This document shows, in pieces, positions 31,061 to 47,172 of a DNA stretch of 64,000 bases. The stretch spans positions 184,676,015 through 184,740,014 of the forward strand of contig OY282558.1 of assembly GCA_958295665.1 (NCBI GenBank), given 5' to 3'. A program made the position numbers and the translations under genes. Position 1 is the first letter of the stretch, and each line of letters starts with the position of its first letter. This DNA is from Tipula vernalis. Its lineage: Eukaryota > Arthropoda > Insecta > Diptera > Tipulidae. The notes under the pieces are model-generated. The model was given only the letters and a program-made list of their open reading frames with translations. It was not told where the DNA came from and did no database searches.

Positions 31061-33305
31061 ATTCACTGAAACTAAATTTTATTCAACTATTCAATTTTGT
31101 AAACACAAAAATGTTTTTAAAAAAGCTCAGTTTCGATCTTATTGGGCTAAAACTTGTATACTAAAAAAATGAATGAATTTGTTTTTTTGCATTTATCACA
31201 ATAAATTTAAGATTTTTTTTTAGAATTCCCCGTTTGTGTACATATACTTGTTAGTTGATCACCTCAATATAAGTACACCATTACAATACGGTTCTTGTTA
31301 TTTAATTTTTTCAATTAAAACCGTTACATTTCTAATTATTCTGACCAGTTGTTATTGATAAACCAATACCTATCTATACTCGAAAAAATAATAACAAACA
31401 AATTTTGGTGTATGACAAATTTTGAGAAATCAGTCAGCCGGCATTGGACCAACAATTCGCTACATATACGAGAAAAAAATTTAAATAAATAAAAAATAAA
31501 AAAATATTTTAATTTTAATTAATAAAAAAGAAAAAATTTTAATTAATTTGAAAAAGGTAGAAAAAAACGTGTGATTTTTAAATAAAAATTTTGGGATTTG
31601 GTTTTGCTGCATCTTATCATCAAATAAAATTGTAAAAATTGTATAAAAAGTGTTCAATAAAATAAAGTTAACGAAATTGGATTTGGTCGCGATTGTAATT
31701 AAATGTGAGTAAAATAAAATGTCGTCTTACACAAAAATCACATGCTCATATCAAAGCCGTTTGCAGAATTTTCTCTATTTTATAACAACAAATAGACATA
31801 ATTGTGAAAAGAAGTGATAACCAGAAAATTTTATTGAATTTTGGCAAGTTTTTGTGCAAAATTAAGAAAGTAAATTCTCTTAAATTAAATTTAAAATGTG
31901 ACATAACTGATAACAAGGTGTTAAATTAAACGGGCTTACTAATTATGAATTAAGAATAAAATAATTTTCATTTAAATGAGAAAAAAATAATAACGGACGT
32001 TCACGGATTAACTGTTGCTAAATCATTATAAGCCAATCATTAATTCGCGATCAATTTTATTTTTAAGAAAAACTAAAATAAAATAGGATCGAGTTTAATT
32101 TTCAATTTTCGTAATAGTACGAATTTTTTTTGTATTTTATTAAAAGTGCCTAATCATCAAAAAGAGCCAAATTAATCAACTAAATGTTTGCTAAAGTGAA
32201 ATCAAAATGTGTATTTCTAAATTATTTTAGTTAATTTTTGATTACAAATACAAACTAGATCACCTAACAATACCGCGCTCGAACCGCGCTTGAATCGTTG
32301 AACAATATAAAATACACATAAAATCCTTGTTTGAGTGTAAAAATTATAGACCGAACCAACTTTCATGTCTGAAATTTTATTTAATTTTCAATACTAAAAT
32401 AATTTGAATGAAATTCTGCAGTTTCAAAATTGTGTATCAAAATTTATTAAAAATTGATTATAGTCCCATAAAAGTGGCGTTGGAATCAAAATACAGGAAA
32501 TCCTCAATGAACTCCTGAATTTTTTACAGAATCCGTTGTATTATTTGAACCCTTTTGAATTTCGATCCACTATTATTTGATCTTTTATTATACCGTGTAA
32601 AGAGACCGTATACCGTTGGATTCGTCTAACTTTGTACCTATACTTAATTTCGATGCGCAGTTTACTTTTCATTTTTTTTTTGGCGTTTTTATTGAAAGTG
32701 GCGGGAAATGATTATATGGGTTCACACTGGTGCATTAATGCAAGGGCACTGGTGATTTAATAAGATAACCGTTATTTACAAATTTTTCTATAATTCTATA
32801 AAAACTATTACATAGCTGTTACTGCAAACCAGCACCCGTATTATGAATTAATTTATCCAGTAGCATTATTCTAGAAATTCAAAGGGAAATGGAAATAGAA
32901 ACGACATACGCATTTCTAGCACTTTTAATTTTTGTTAGCAACTGGATAAAGATAATATTTAGTAGCCATGCGGTCTTTTGTAAATATCTATCAAATCAAA
33001 ATTATTAGTCAAAATTAGTTTTGGTATTAAGTCGTTGAATGACAGAGCAGTGATCACGCAAGTTCCGATTGTGTTCGTTGGGCTGACCACCTATAACGCC
33101 TGTAACGTTCACCAATATGTCATTATTATGGTTTCAAAGGTCTCGACAGAGAAGCGGTAAGTGTCGATTTTGGCCTTTGAACCATAGAAATTTTTTGTTT
33201 TGTTTGTTGTTGCTATGTATTTTTAAAAGTGCAAAAGTAGTTTATAAAAATTCGTGGCTCCGAGCCTTCGACCCCAATATTTATTATATTACTTATAGTT
33301 TTAGC
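31061..33305. repeat. 2.2-kb tandem duplication, copy B
   Basis: Partner of 28860-31060 in direct orientation. It carries extra short insertions near 31180, 31960 and 32530. No coding content is shared between the copies. Confidence 0.75.
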
Positions 33306-33319
33306 ACAGAATATAAATA

Positions 33320-33505
33320 AACAGAACAATATCTTCTATTGCACTTTAGTCCTAAGTTGGTGAACAGTTATTTTTGTAATTGTTTTTTTCGGCTCAATCA
33401 ATGAAACAAAAAAAGTACAAAAATGTTTGTACCCACCTCTTTACACTTAAGAGAAATCTTTACACTTTGTAATGTGTTTAAAAGAGATAGACGTTCGTAA
33501 ATAAT
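33320..33505. repeat. Dispersed repeat, inverted partner at 46385-46645
   Basis: ACAGAACAATATCTTCTATT...CTAAGTTGGTGAAC through CACTTTGTAATGTGTTTAAA recurs inverted 13 kb away. Non-coding; probably a small unnamed transposon. Confidence 0.55.
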
Positions 33506-34118
33506 TCTGTGGCATTTACCTCAAAGTAAATAACTCGAAAAAGAGGATTTTGAGATAAATCAGTTTAAAGTTTCGAATTGCTCTGGAAGAAATGTTTGCG
33601 GTTCGATTATTTTGAACTTTTTGGATTTTGTTATTTTATTTGTAAAAAAAAATTTTGCGTTTAAATTTTTCCAAAAATATTCCCAAAATGTGTCATTTTC
33701 ACGATTTTTCCAAATTATGCTGTTTTGAATAATTCATATTTTTAATGAATCCCTCATAACTATATTTATGTCGTTTTAACAAAACGTGTTCCCTATAATA
33801 TTTTTACTTAACTCGAGTTATTTGGGGTTTTCGAGTTAAAAATAAAAAATTATTTTATTTAATGTGTTTTATTAGAGTTTATTAAAAATTCTTACCAACA
33901 TAATCAAAATAAAACAATTTAACAATCGTCACATTTCATGTACGAGGAACCGAGTTGTGACGGAACGTACAAATTGAAATCAATCTCTTAGCTCGTGGAT
34001 TTTTACGCTACTCCGTTTCTTTTTTGGCTCCATTGCGGCATGATCCCTGTCGCACTCCATATGGGTGTGGCCCGGTACTAGAAATTTATGGTCTATAAAT
34101 TGGAGATTACTTTGTGGA
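33506..34118. other. Intergenic, no gene seen
   Basis: AT-rich; nothing recognised. Confidence 0.35.
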
Positions 34119-35640
34119 TTATCTTGCATGTATGTGTAAAAAATTGTTCCTACGAAGGTATTTCACACTATAAAATTTGATATGCTTTGCAGTATTTGGC
34201 AGAGCTTTTAAGTGAGTGAGGAGGCATAATGCAATTTCATTGCCACCCCGTTGGCCTGTTACCTCACTCCACATATAGCAGTTTGATGCACTTGAATAAC
34301 AGTCATGAACTGTTAAATTATACGTCCATAATAGCCGTTTATAAAATGATACTGATGTCATCACATTAGGGGTAGGTAGGCATTGCTGCAAACCAAAAGC
34401 AAATATTTTAGTTTCAGTCGGGTCACTCGCTGCTAGCACTTTATCGCGCTGCTTTGATTTGTAGGCCTTCTCATCTGCTAACGCATGATGCGTTTGCGTT
34501 GATCTTCAAGAATCAATTGCTTTTGATCTTCGTTTTCTGCTACAGTTATCTTTGCTGCAAACGTATCACATTTATGGCACGTGTCGGTTTTGGGGGATCT
34601 AAATTTGATTCCCATTGTATGAAATACTTCCGAAAATTTCGTAAGTGACACTGGTTTTTCGACTTTTTCAATATACAGCTGAAAAATTTTTGTGATAGTT
34701 AAATCACTATGGAAATATCTAAAAAAAATATAATGTAATTAGAAACTTTTATGTTATAACAGTAAACAATTGATGGAGGAATATGTTACCTTTTAGAAGT
34801 ATCTCTTCTGTTATAGTGACTCTCGTAGGATGGAATTGAACTCACATGAGCTTTTATTTCATTAATTTTTTCATTGGATGTTAAATTCAAAGGGATTCTC
34901 GCACCACGTTTGTCGGTTGGGATATAGATGATCCCGAAGAATGATATTTTTTGTTTGCGATAGTTCGTATAATACCGTCAGTTTCTCCAAAAGTTTTTTT
35001 GAAACAGTTCTTGCACACTGAAATCTTATCAGTGCTAACTTTAACAAAGTAATAACACGAGTAGTTTCGTATTTTAATTGATTTTTTTGAAATTTTTTAT
35101 TCTGGATTTCTATCAAACCCGACAAGAAAGCGCTTCGTAAATTGTAGGATTTTAAATTCCAATATTGATCGAAAATAGTTTTTTGTTGATCGTACGACAA
35201 CTTCTTTTGGCAATCCTTTCGACATTTGTCTAATGGTTTGCATTCTCCTGAATTGACTGATCGCCCGCTTGAAGAAATATAAGACTGACCGGAATTGCGC
35301 TTCAATTTAATTTTTTTTAAATACATCTTTTGAAGATGGCTTTTGATTGCTTTCCTTAGCATTAGTAACCTCAGCAGTAACATTTTCTTGATTACTACTT
35401 CCTTCTAAATTGCGTTCAATTTGTTCGGCAAGAAATTCCATTTCTGCATCATCGTCCGATTGATTAGGAGATGGTATGTAGTTTGGGTCAGCATCAGAAT
35501 CATCATTATTTTCGAATGGGTTATCTTCGCAAATAACTTCTTCATCAAGTTCGCCGTCATTTATATTTGATAAGGTAGCGGAAAATCCGACGACCGAACA
35601 TGCAAATCAAACTGTTCATTTTGAATATCAGTATCTAAAT
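34119..35640 (-). pseudogene. Transposable-element-derived protein, pseudogene
   Basis: Minus-strand pieces in one order: an acidic N-terminus (EVICEDNPFENNDDSDADPN, about 35540), GQSYISSSGR...ECKPLDKCRKDC (35383-34871), then, after a 60-80-nt intron-like gap, KVEKPVSLTKF and DTCHKCDTFA (about 34650-34560), and LAASDPTETKIFAFGLQQCL with SFYKRLLWTYNLTVHDCYS (34439-34119). From memory this order belongs to a multicopy insect family that looks transposase-derived; I cannot name it. A frameshift near 35330 and the loss of the C-terminus mark it as dead. Confidence 0.55.
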
Positions 35641-35992
35641 ATTCAGCAACGGTGGGATCTTGGTCATTTATATGTACATTTTCATAAAACGCCTAGGCGT
35701 TGTCACTGAAATTTTCAAACTTCAAATTAAAACAATTTATCACAAACTAATTCAATACACCTATTGCAAACAAAACTTTTTGTAGGTACATATATGATCG
35801 GAGTCTTGGTGGAGTTAATAAAAATCAGTAAATGCTTTCTTTTATTTCAGGTTTTAAAGTGTGTGCTTTAGTATTTTGCTAAATTAGTACTTGATGATTT
35901 ACAAGGTTGTGCATAGGAAGCATTAAGTTTAGTTTCGAAATATATTTTGATCAGAATAATCGGAATTGTTAATAATCAAAGTATAAACAAGG
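35641..35992. other. Spacer, nothing recognised
   Basis: Left of the fold-back element; no features. Confidence 0.3.
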
Positions 35993-37690
35993 TCATTCCG
36001 GAATACGATACGAATTCAAATATCTCAGGATAGTGATAAGGATTTTGATAAAAATGACGATAGGAATGGTTTCCTCGTTGTTAGGTTAGAATTGCTCATC
36101 AGCTTTGACCGTTTGGGAAATGGCCACTTACAGGTTTACAAAAAAATATATTTCAAATTTAGAAGAATGTTTTGTGCAGGTTCGCACCTCATTTAAAAAC
36201 ATTTAACAATTTTTACCTTATTTTGGTATGAAATAATTGGGTCAGGATTGGAGCCACTTTCTGTCGTTTGGTAATCTAAAGGTTAGAACCTTTTTAGGAA
36301 ATAAGCATATGTCCAATTAGAGTTCGCATATACATTCATACAAACAAATTCTAGTTGGATTGCGCTTATACATTCCTATATTACATTCTTAATGAGTGGT
36401 TTCCAGTTGGAATGCTTTTTACTTGGTTATTTTATTCAACGCAATTAATACATTAATAAATTTTAGTGTTGCCCATTGGGCCATTTTCGGTGAGAGACTT
36501 AATCTCCAGTCTCTGGTTCAATATGGAAAAGCTCTGGGCCAAGTTACGCAAGGAGTTTTTGCATTAAATAGCCGAAGCGTTTATTTTGGTCAGATATCAT
36601 CATTATATTAGATATCACCATTAGATATCTTCGTAAATTATTTTAGATTTGATAAAGATCGAAGTGTTCCGAATAACTATTAGGTAATTTTAAACAGATG
36701 GAAACCTTACTATCGAAATGTTGTGGGAGGCATCAGTACGAAAATAAGAAAATTTGATCAAAAAAGTATCCTAGAAGATCCAACGGTTTCCATAGAAAGG
36801 AGTTGCTCTGTTCTTAACTCTAATGGAAGTATGACTACCATAATAATTTAATGGTTTTGAAACTGAAGTTTATAAAAAAATGACGAACAGGATAGTTTAT
36901 TCATCGTTAGGTCAGGATTGGTCATCTGTAATCTGTTTTATCGCTTGGACTCCAAAATCAACATTTTTTTTTAATTCAAATTAAAAGAAACTTTTGTTCA
37001 AATTAGCACCATTAAGATAAATCGAAAAATTATTTATACCATATTTTGATAGGAAATCGTAAGTCAGGACTGATTAACATTTTTGTCATTTGGTCGTCAA
37101 TATTTATCATCCGTCCCCATACAACTTACATTGGAGACCCGTTGTTACCATTTCCATTCGAATTTCTACATGTTGTGCTACATGTTTTACAATCTTCGAC
37201 GATCCATTATATTTATGCGCTCCTTCCAAAACTTTCCAAAACCATTCTTCCATATTAATTTATAGTTCGCTTCTACGACAGACTTTGGCTTCTGATTGAG
37301 TAAAACCCGCACTTTTTGCAATAATGATTGTGAAACACACTTGGTGTTGACAAAAAGTACGTCGGAAATTTTAAATTAGATGATAACCCTTGAGAATCCG
37401 AGAGCATTCATTAATAAAAGGTTACCTATAACGACCAAACCTTAAAAGCGGGCTCAAACCAATCGTGACACGATATAGGTAGCCAAAGGACAAAGCCTGG
37501 GAGAACCTGACCTAACAATGACCAAACAATTCCACTCGTCATTTTTATCAAAATACTATGATGGGGTACTGAAAAGTCGAAGCTCTATTTGAGCGTATTC
37601 CCGTTTCCATTGAATCAGAGTCATCCGATTCTTATTGAAATCAGATACGAATCTTAACCATTCGAATTCGTATCGTATCCCGAGGCTCTG
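35993..37690. mobile_element. 1.7-kb fold-back element
   Basis: The ends GGAATACGATACGAATTC (about 36000) and the inverse of GGGATACGATACGAATTCG (about 37682) continue inward as patchy inverted similarity, including TTTTGATAAAAATGACGA and GTTAGGTTAG/CCTGACCTAAC. Internally a segment of about 200 bp (AAAAATGACGA...GTCAGGAYTG) is repeated directly, 830 bp apart. No transposase is inside. Confidence 0.6.
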
Positions 37691-37974
37691 TTAAGAACAA
37701 AATGCGATTTCGCATTTATATATAGTATGCGGTATCGCATTTCGTTATTATAAAGCTATATTTTCGCAAAAATGTCTTCTGTGTCGAAAAAATCGCCTTA
37801 TTATAAAATGCGATAGCGAATTTTTGCGAAATTAAAATTGACACATGCGAAAAATTAATAGCGGTCGAAAATCGCGTTTGCGAAATGATTATGTAACTAA
37901 TTGTGTTTTTCAAATGTTTTAGTTTCTCAATAAAAAGTTTCTTATAAGAAATGCGATATGCGATCCATTTCATA
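37691..37974. repeat. AATGCGAT-rich palindromic stretch
   Basis: AAATGCGATTTCGCATTT and several ATGCGAT or GCGAAAAT motifs recur up to the edge of the next element. MITE-like, edges not clear. Confidence 0.35.
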
Positions 37975-38551
37975 CACCCAGAGAATAGATTGTATAAAAT
38001 ATTCATATGAGGTTAGAATCTATCCCAAAATTATGTTCTATTTTCAAACGTGCTTGACTTAGGAATAAAAATCGGTTTTAAGGAATGATGTATGCAATTT
38101 TTTTTAAACATAATATATTCATAGTTAAGGAACTCCCAATACCTCAAAAATGTCTTTTATGTATGCATAGTTAGTGTATATCTATAAGATAAATTATCTA
38201 TAGCTTAGAATGATATTTGTTACATTAAGGAATGATATGTGTAGAGTAAAGTATTAGTTACTCCAAAGATTGTACAAGTTAAAAAAAATTAAGTATATTT
38301 GATTCATAAAGGGAATGGTTAATCTAATTCCATGGGAATATTTTATCCATGTTAATAGTAAAACTATGATTAATAATTGGTAAGGACTGACTAATAGGGA
38401 ATGGTTTATTCCTTGGAAAAATGAGACATTATACATTAAAAGTCATTTATTATTTATTTCTGTAAGAATAAATTATGTATTTATTTAAGCACAAATTCTT
38501 CCTTATTATAAGTATATTATATACATACATATGTATACTTAAACGTACATT

Positions 38552-38674
<123 letters not shown>

Positions 38675-38786
38675 ATTTTTAAATTTGAACATATTTAATA
38701 ATAAAAATATTTAATTATAATAATAATAACAATTCATTCTAAAATAAAGTAAAATTATATTTAAAAGTTAAATTTAAATTTTAAGA

Positions 38787-41223
38787 CTAAAATATTCTTG
38801 GTAAAAAAAAATTATTTCCATCATTAAGAATATGTAATTCAAATGGTTTTTTGCTTTTAAGTGACTCAATATTTTTTAAAAAATATTCACCCTTAATTTT
38901 GCCTGTTTTATATACTTTTAAATTCGAATCATAACATAATATTTCTATTTCTATCAGAATAAGGATCAGTTGGCTACTATAAAGTAGCATATCCTGAATT
39001 AAATATAATTTTTCTAATTCATATAAATGAAAACCCTTTTTAAATAAAGTTCCTTTATAACGAACTGCTAAAATTAAGTCAAGAGCATTATTTTTTAAAA
39101 ATGGTTTCATGTTTAAATTACTATAATATGCATTATTAAGACTGTTACTTGTTTTCAAAGTTTTAGTTTTTAATATTTCAATATTATTTTTGAATGGGTG
39201 GTTGTTCATTAAATCAAAAGCGAAATTGTAAGAGCACTTTTTACTGAGAGATAAAGGTAAATTTATTCGAGAATTACAAACTTTCGAATATTCCTTGACT
39301 TGTTTGTTTTTGCTCTCCATTCGCATACAACTTATTAGTTTTAATGGGCCGGAATATTCAATTAACCGAGGATAGTGCAATATAAAATGGTGTTTAGGTT
39401 TTAAATTAACTTTAAAACAATTCATATATTTGGTAAGATGTTTTTTTATCATATCCTGTAAAGATTTTATTTCAACTTTAGTAAATGAATCTTGTAATAA
39501 TAATTCAACAAGCTCATATAGGCAAAGTACATATTTCCAACACAAGTCAGTTTTAGGTATTTTACTTCCAACAAAAACAGGAAAATATCTTAAGAAACAA
39601 TAACTTTCTCTTGCAGACATATGCAAGTTTTCATATTTTATGTGATCATCTTTGATAATATTAGGCCTATTTTGAACTTCTATCTCTCCATAATTAAAAG
39701 ATTTAAATTTACCATTAAGATATTCTAAGGTAAAATATTTTTTTTCGTAAATAAAATGCTTTAAGGCTAGTGCTAGTCCAAATTTAATAATACCTTCAAG
39801 AACATCATGCATAATATCGCAATATAAATTTTTAGTGACGTGAAATGTTTTAAGTTGATTAAATATTGAGTCAAATTTAACACCAGTTGATTTAAAATCG
39901 TTTTTTTGGATATCTTTTATATGATCGGACTCATTACGCAACATTTCGATATTTTCAATAATTGAATGTTCATGGTTTGATTTTTCATCTTTACAAAGTC
40001 TACAATAAAAACTTTGCGAAAATGACGTACTATATCCCATGATAGAGTTCAATGCTAAATTATCTCCTATTATTAGACCTAAAACAAACTTAACACGTAC
40101 TGTTTTCTGTTCTGTATTTATTAATATACCATCTCTTTCGATAACTTTTAAGCAATCAATTAAATATACTAGCGATTGATTACTACCGAATTTTTTTAAA
40201 TAGCTAGTTTTCATTAACTGTGCTACAAAAATATTATTCAATTTTAGATTGTTGGCTGGTAGTGTGGGGAAATATATGTAAAACCCAGCTATTGATTGGC
40301 AACCAGCATGACTGCCTAAGGCATTTCCTGTCTCGAAATCGTCGTAGTACAAAATGTACGGTAAAATTGTTTCATCAAAAGAAAAAAAATTCAATTTTTC
40401 TCGCCATAATTTCCCTTGGACAAAATTTTCAAGTCTATTTTTTGAATTAAGCAAACTGTTTGTGTTAGTTAAAGTTTCACTAAGGACACCTGGTTTTTCA
40501 AAAAAGCTTTTTATTTGATATATAATTGGTGAAAGCACACAATCGTAATTGACATTTTTTAATAATGACTGACCTGATTTAAAAACCTGTCGAATTTCAT
40601 TATTAATTATATGTTTTTCTGAATTTTGAAAACCAATTTGATCTTTTAATTCTTTATTTAGCAAAAATTCAGTTTTTACTTTATCAAATATTTTTGAAAT
40701 TACATCTATAAAATTATTAAAATCTTTTTTGTTCACTTGAATCAATATTTACAATAATTTCCTTTAAGATGTCGACTAAGAATACTAAAATGTCATTTCT
40801 AAAATATTTTAAAATTTCATCAATTAAAACTGTGGTCATATTAGTTTTTGAATATAACTTTAAAACAAATTTCAATGCTTGATCATTTAATATCTTACGT
40901 ACGTTATCAATATCGAATTTTAAAGAGGTTTGTTTCAATATAGATGGTGAAATATCACTAGAATTACTTAAGTTATCAAAAATAGGAGTTGAGAGGTTTG
41001 AATTTTCTCTACTTAAAATAGTAGTAATACTTGAATTGTTTAAGTGCTTACTTTGTAGGTGTCTCTTAAAAGAATTACGGTTTGTAAACAATTGATTACA
41101 ATTCTCTTGACAACACTTTAAAACTGTAGATGGCGTTAATAAATGAATATAAGTAAAATGTTTCAGTAAATGATCAATATTATCAAAAGTGGTACAGCAC
41201 ATAAAACAGCCAAACATATTCAT
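38787..41223 (-). pseudogene. C2H2 zinc-finger, DDE-transposase-like protein (one frameshift)
   Basis: Frame 1 (41223-40717) has two C2H2-type fingers at the N-terminus: CFMCCTTFDNIDHLLKHFTY and CQENCNQLF...FKRHLQSKH. Frame 2 (40745-38787, first codon TTG) gives about 650 more residues with YILYYDDFETGNALGSHAG, GDNLALNSIMGYS, FYCRLCKDEK, CDIMHDVLEGI and LKPKHHFILHYPRLIEYSGP. The blocks recall the transposase-derived zinc-finger proteins common in insects and cnidarians, perhaps of the CACTA/KDZ group; that placement is uncertain. The frames overlap by 29 bp at an A6 run (40725-40730), so one indel or slippage would give one protein of about 815 residues. The neighbour is the SAM-like gene, same strand, 177 bp upstream. 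Confidence 0.6.
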
Positions 41224-41399
41224 TACGTTGATTTATTAGATTATATCAAATTTTATTCATTAATTAGTTTAAAAATAAAATTAAAATTAAAAGTCCAAAT
41301 AGTTTAAAAAAATATTAAGAAAAACGTAATAAAACATTATATAAACAAAATTTATTAAATCTTGCGTATAGAAATTAGATGAATATAATATTTGATTTT

Positions 41400-43831
<2,432 letters not shown>

Positions 43832-45095
43832 CTATTTGAAATACAATAATAACAATTTTTTTAAAACAGTTTATATGTTGCAAAATATTTCAATATAATA
43901 GTAAATTATAAAATTATTGATCACACAAATTATGCTTAGTGATCACACAAATTATCCATGCTTTACGGAGTTTCTAAGTAAGAAACTATGGGGTTTTTTC
44001 ATCTCAATAAGGATCCTCGCCAAATATATTGAAACTAGTCTACATAATAATTTTTTATCATAAAATAGTGAATATAACGTATACTGCATCTATAAATTTG
44101 ATTTGCACACATATTAATTACCATATACACATCGGGATACTCGATCAGAATTCTTATAAGACGCACTACAGTAATCTGTTTTCAAAAGAAAATCAAATGG
44201 ACTATTCTTGAAAAATGGTTAAATTATTATAATTTCTTTTTTACAAACACTAAACTTGAATTAGCTAAATTAAATTAAAAATTTACTAAAATTTAGATTG
44301 ATTTCTTGTGAAATCATCATGTTCTAGAAAAAATCCACGACAGAAATCCACCCCATATGCATAAAAATTAAACGCGCATACACAAAAAATTTAAAATTTA
44401 ATTACCTACCTACCGTTCAAAAAAATTTCGAATAAAATTCCAAATATATAGATGATTGAGTTTTGCTGGCGGCTTGATATATTATTTTTTAAGAAAATTC
44501 ACTTCACGTTCACAAATCACACACTATTTTAACACATTTATTTTACATGTACCATATAAAATTATATATTTTATATTAGATATTTTAATGGCACGTGTAA
44601 TCCACTATTCGCACTAACCACAATGAGGACTTTGTCTTTATGTTTTCAGTAGAATAATAATTTAATGTGATATTTACAGTTTTATTAGAAGAGAAGAGTA
44701 TAGCTATATATTTTATTATAATATAATTTTATATATTAAAAAAGGACAACACAACAATATGCATTATTAAGTTATAGAAAAAGTAAAAATTATTCCTAAA
44801 ATGGTTAATTTGTACATTATATGAGATAGAACATGAATATCAGTACATAGATTTATAACTGTAATTTTTTTTACTTACATGTTGGGTTATTCATGATAAT
44901 CATTGTTCATGATTAATAAGGAATACTTTTTAATGAATGAGTTGTACTTACAGAGGAACAAATTATACAAACTTTTGAATAATTTTTAAAATTTTGCATA
45001 ATACATGCTTAAAATGAATGATTAATATTTAATTATATTTTGGAGTTTTTATTCCAATGTTAAGTATAATTCATGTTTACATATTTTTCTGGGTG
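43832..45095. other. Upstream region of the SAM-like gene
   Basis: AT-rich; no further exon recognised. Contains TTATTCATGATAATCATTGTT-type inverted bits near 44885-44930 and the proposed right terminus. Confidence 0.35.
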
Positions 45096-45335
45096 TAATA
45101 GGGCCCCAGAAATAGTCCGCTGGAATAACCTTTCACGTTAAATTCAAAGTTTATAGCGGATTGTATTTTGGTTGAAAATATCAAGAGTATAGATTTCAGT
45201 GTCTAACAAAAAAATGCTTAGTTTTTTAGCGTTCCCTGTTTTCAAAAAATCAATAAGTATTTGTCCAAAAAATTGGTCATTTTCCATAGTTACAAATTAT
45301 GTGAAGTGTAGAAATGTTTACAAATGTAACTCCTA

Positions 45336-45420
45336 GGGCGCTGTATTTGAATAAAACGCCCAGCAGGCGTATAAATCGTTTAAAACACCTACTTAGCCGT
45401 TATTTACGGTGGAAGAGAGT
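45336..45420. repeat. GGGCGTTTTATT repeat, inverted partner at 50768-50880
   Basis: TTGAATAAAACGCCCAGCAG then AAATCGTTTAAAACACCTA and TTACGGTGGAAGA matches the inverse of 50768-50880 over about 85 bp. Either two fragments of one dispersed repeat or the ends of a 5.5-kb element. Confidence 0.5.
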
Positions 45421-45637
45421 AGTCAAAAATTTTAGTTATGTTGTTTTTGCCACATCAATATAAACTCAAAACGAATTGTGTAGTTTTTGACTTTAACGAT
45501 TTGTATACTAAAAAATACGGTAAAATTATATCGACTATATTAAAATATTCGTTTGGATACAACGAATTAGAATTTTAATAAATTTGAAAAACTACATAAC
45601 TCGAGTTATGTTGTTTTGGGTTATTGCCACAGAATTT

Positions 45638-46380
45638 TCGATTTTGGCCTTTTTAGCTTTGCGAAACTTTAAAATCAAATCAAAAAATAAACAAAGGACC
45701 ACTTATTGTTTTAATTGTCGGGGTTCAAAATCATATGACTTATTTATTTATTTATTTATTGTTGACTTAATAATTTACATTTATTTAGCTATTGGTACAC
45801 TCTCTATTGAGCATGAGCTCATTCATAAGAGAGCATCCCAAAAGACATGGATAAGTAAAAAAATAAAAAAAAAAGACACGTTTCTAGCCAGGGTCAACGC
45901 CAGTCCCGCAACTTCGCCTGGATCTTTGCTAAAAGCAAGCAGGAACAGTTTCAATATCTCGACCCTGTCCAATAAACTTGACTGCATCCGCATAATGTTC
46001 TAAATTGAATCATTTTCATATTTGGACATCCAATTAAATTGTGATCGTTAACTGAGGATCGATAGCTGGGATGGATGTGGTCCGGATAATTTCCATAATT
46101 TGCTCGTAAATAATAATTTAGAAAAAAAATTAGAGAAATAAATTTTAAAGGAAAAAATGTCCAACCGATGCGACGTGAAAGTCAAAGCCAACTCAAGCTC
46201 ATATCAAACAAATAATAAAGACAAAGACAAAACTTGAATAAGGTTGTGTATGTGTTTGTGTATCATTTCACTTTTATTTCTATAATTTTGTATCCCGTCA
46301 TCAAAAACAATAAGTGGTCCTTTGTTTATTTTTTGATTTAATTTTAAAGTTTCGCAAAGCTAACTAGACCAAAATCAAAA
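45638..46380. mobile_element. 743-bp fold-back MITE
   Basis: About 75-bp arms: TTTGCGAAACTTTAAAATC, then CAAAAAATAAACAAAGGACC and ACTTATTGTTTT at 45638-45713, inverse at 46302-46380 with few changes. The inside (45720-46060) has TTATTTATTTATTTATTG and a GC-richer non-coding block (GCCAGTCCCGCAACTTCGCC). Confidence 0.65.
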
Positions 46381-46384
46381 ATTA

Positions 46385-46645
46385 TTTATGAACGTCTATC
46401 TCTATTAAACACATTACAAAGTGTAAAGATTTCCCTTTCCTTTTAAAATTGTACTGATTTTTATTGATCAAAACAAAGAGGTGGGTGGGTACAAACATTT
46501 TTATACTTTTTTTTTTTGTTTCATTGATTGCATACAAAATATTATTTTTCTATCTTTTCTAAATCCTAATCAGTCGAAAAAAAAAATTACAAAAATATTT
46601 GTTCACCAACTTAGAACTAAAGCACAATAGAAATATTGTTCTGCT
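46385..46645. repeat. Inverted partner of the repeat at 33320-33505
   Basis: AACACATTACAAAGTGTAAA through CACCAACTTAGAACTAAAGC, inverse to the 33-kb copy with extra insertions. Confidence 0.55.
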
Positions 46646-47172
46646 TTCTACAAAAGGTATAGATTTGGTTATGTTCCATTTACTTTTTTTTTTGCACCCA
46701 TCTCTAGATTAATAATTATATTTAAACAAATGTGAACACCAATCTTAGAATCTATCAATTAATTTGTAAAACATAATGAAATTTTCATAATTTTATACAA
46801 AACTACATATAAAACTACAAAAGGAGGTCTGTTCTTATTTTTTGTCTTCACATGTGTTCCTATTTTTATTTTATTGACGATTGTACAAGTAGGTAAAGAA
46901 AGCGCTTTTCGCGAGAAATAGAAAACTAGTACCGGCTATGCACAAATTGCGTCGTAACCATATTAAATGTGTTAACAGCGCTCCGGGGGAAAATAGAAAA
47001 AATGAGATGGCTTCTTGCAGCGTCTTGCCGCCTTTTCGTTTTATACATCGATACTTTAAAGCACACAAGTGCTATGTCCACATTTTTAGTTTGTGGTAAA
47101 TACAAAATAAAGATGTGAGAAAGGTATTCTCTATGATTTATAGTTCAGTTTTCTGGTGCTACAGTCTTTTAA
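46646..47172. other. No gene seen
   Basis: AT-rich; short frames only. Confidence 0.35.

Noticed and set aside
31100..33305. Tandem duplication as LTRs of a retroelement
   Set aside because: The copies abut with no internal region and lack TG...CA ends, primer site or polypurine tract.
46871..47068. 65-codon minus-strand frame
   Set aside because: No conserved motif and no flanking exon signals; random-length frame for this base composition.
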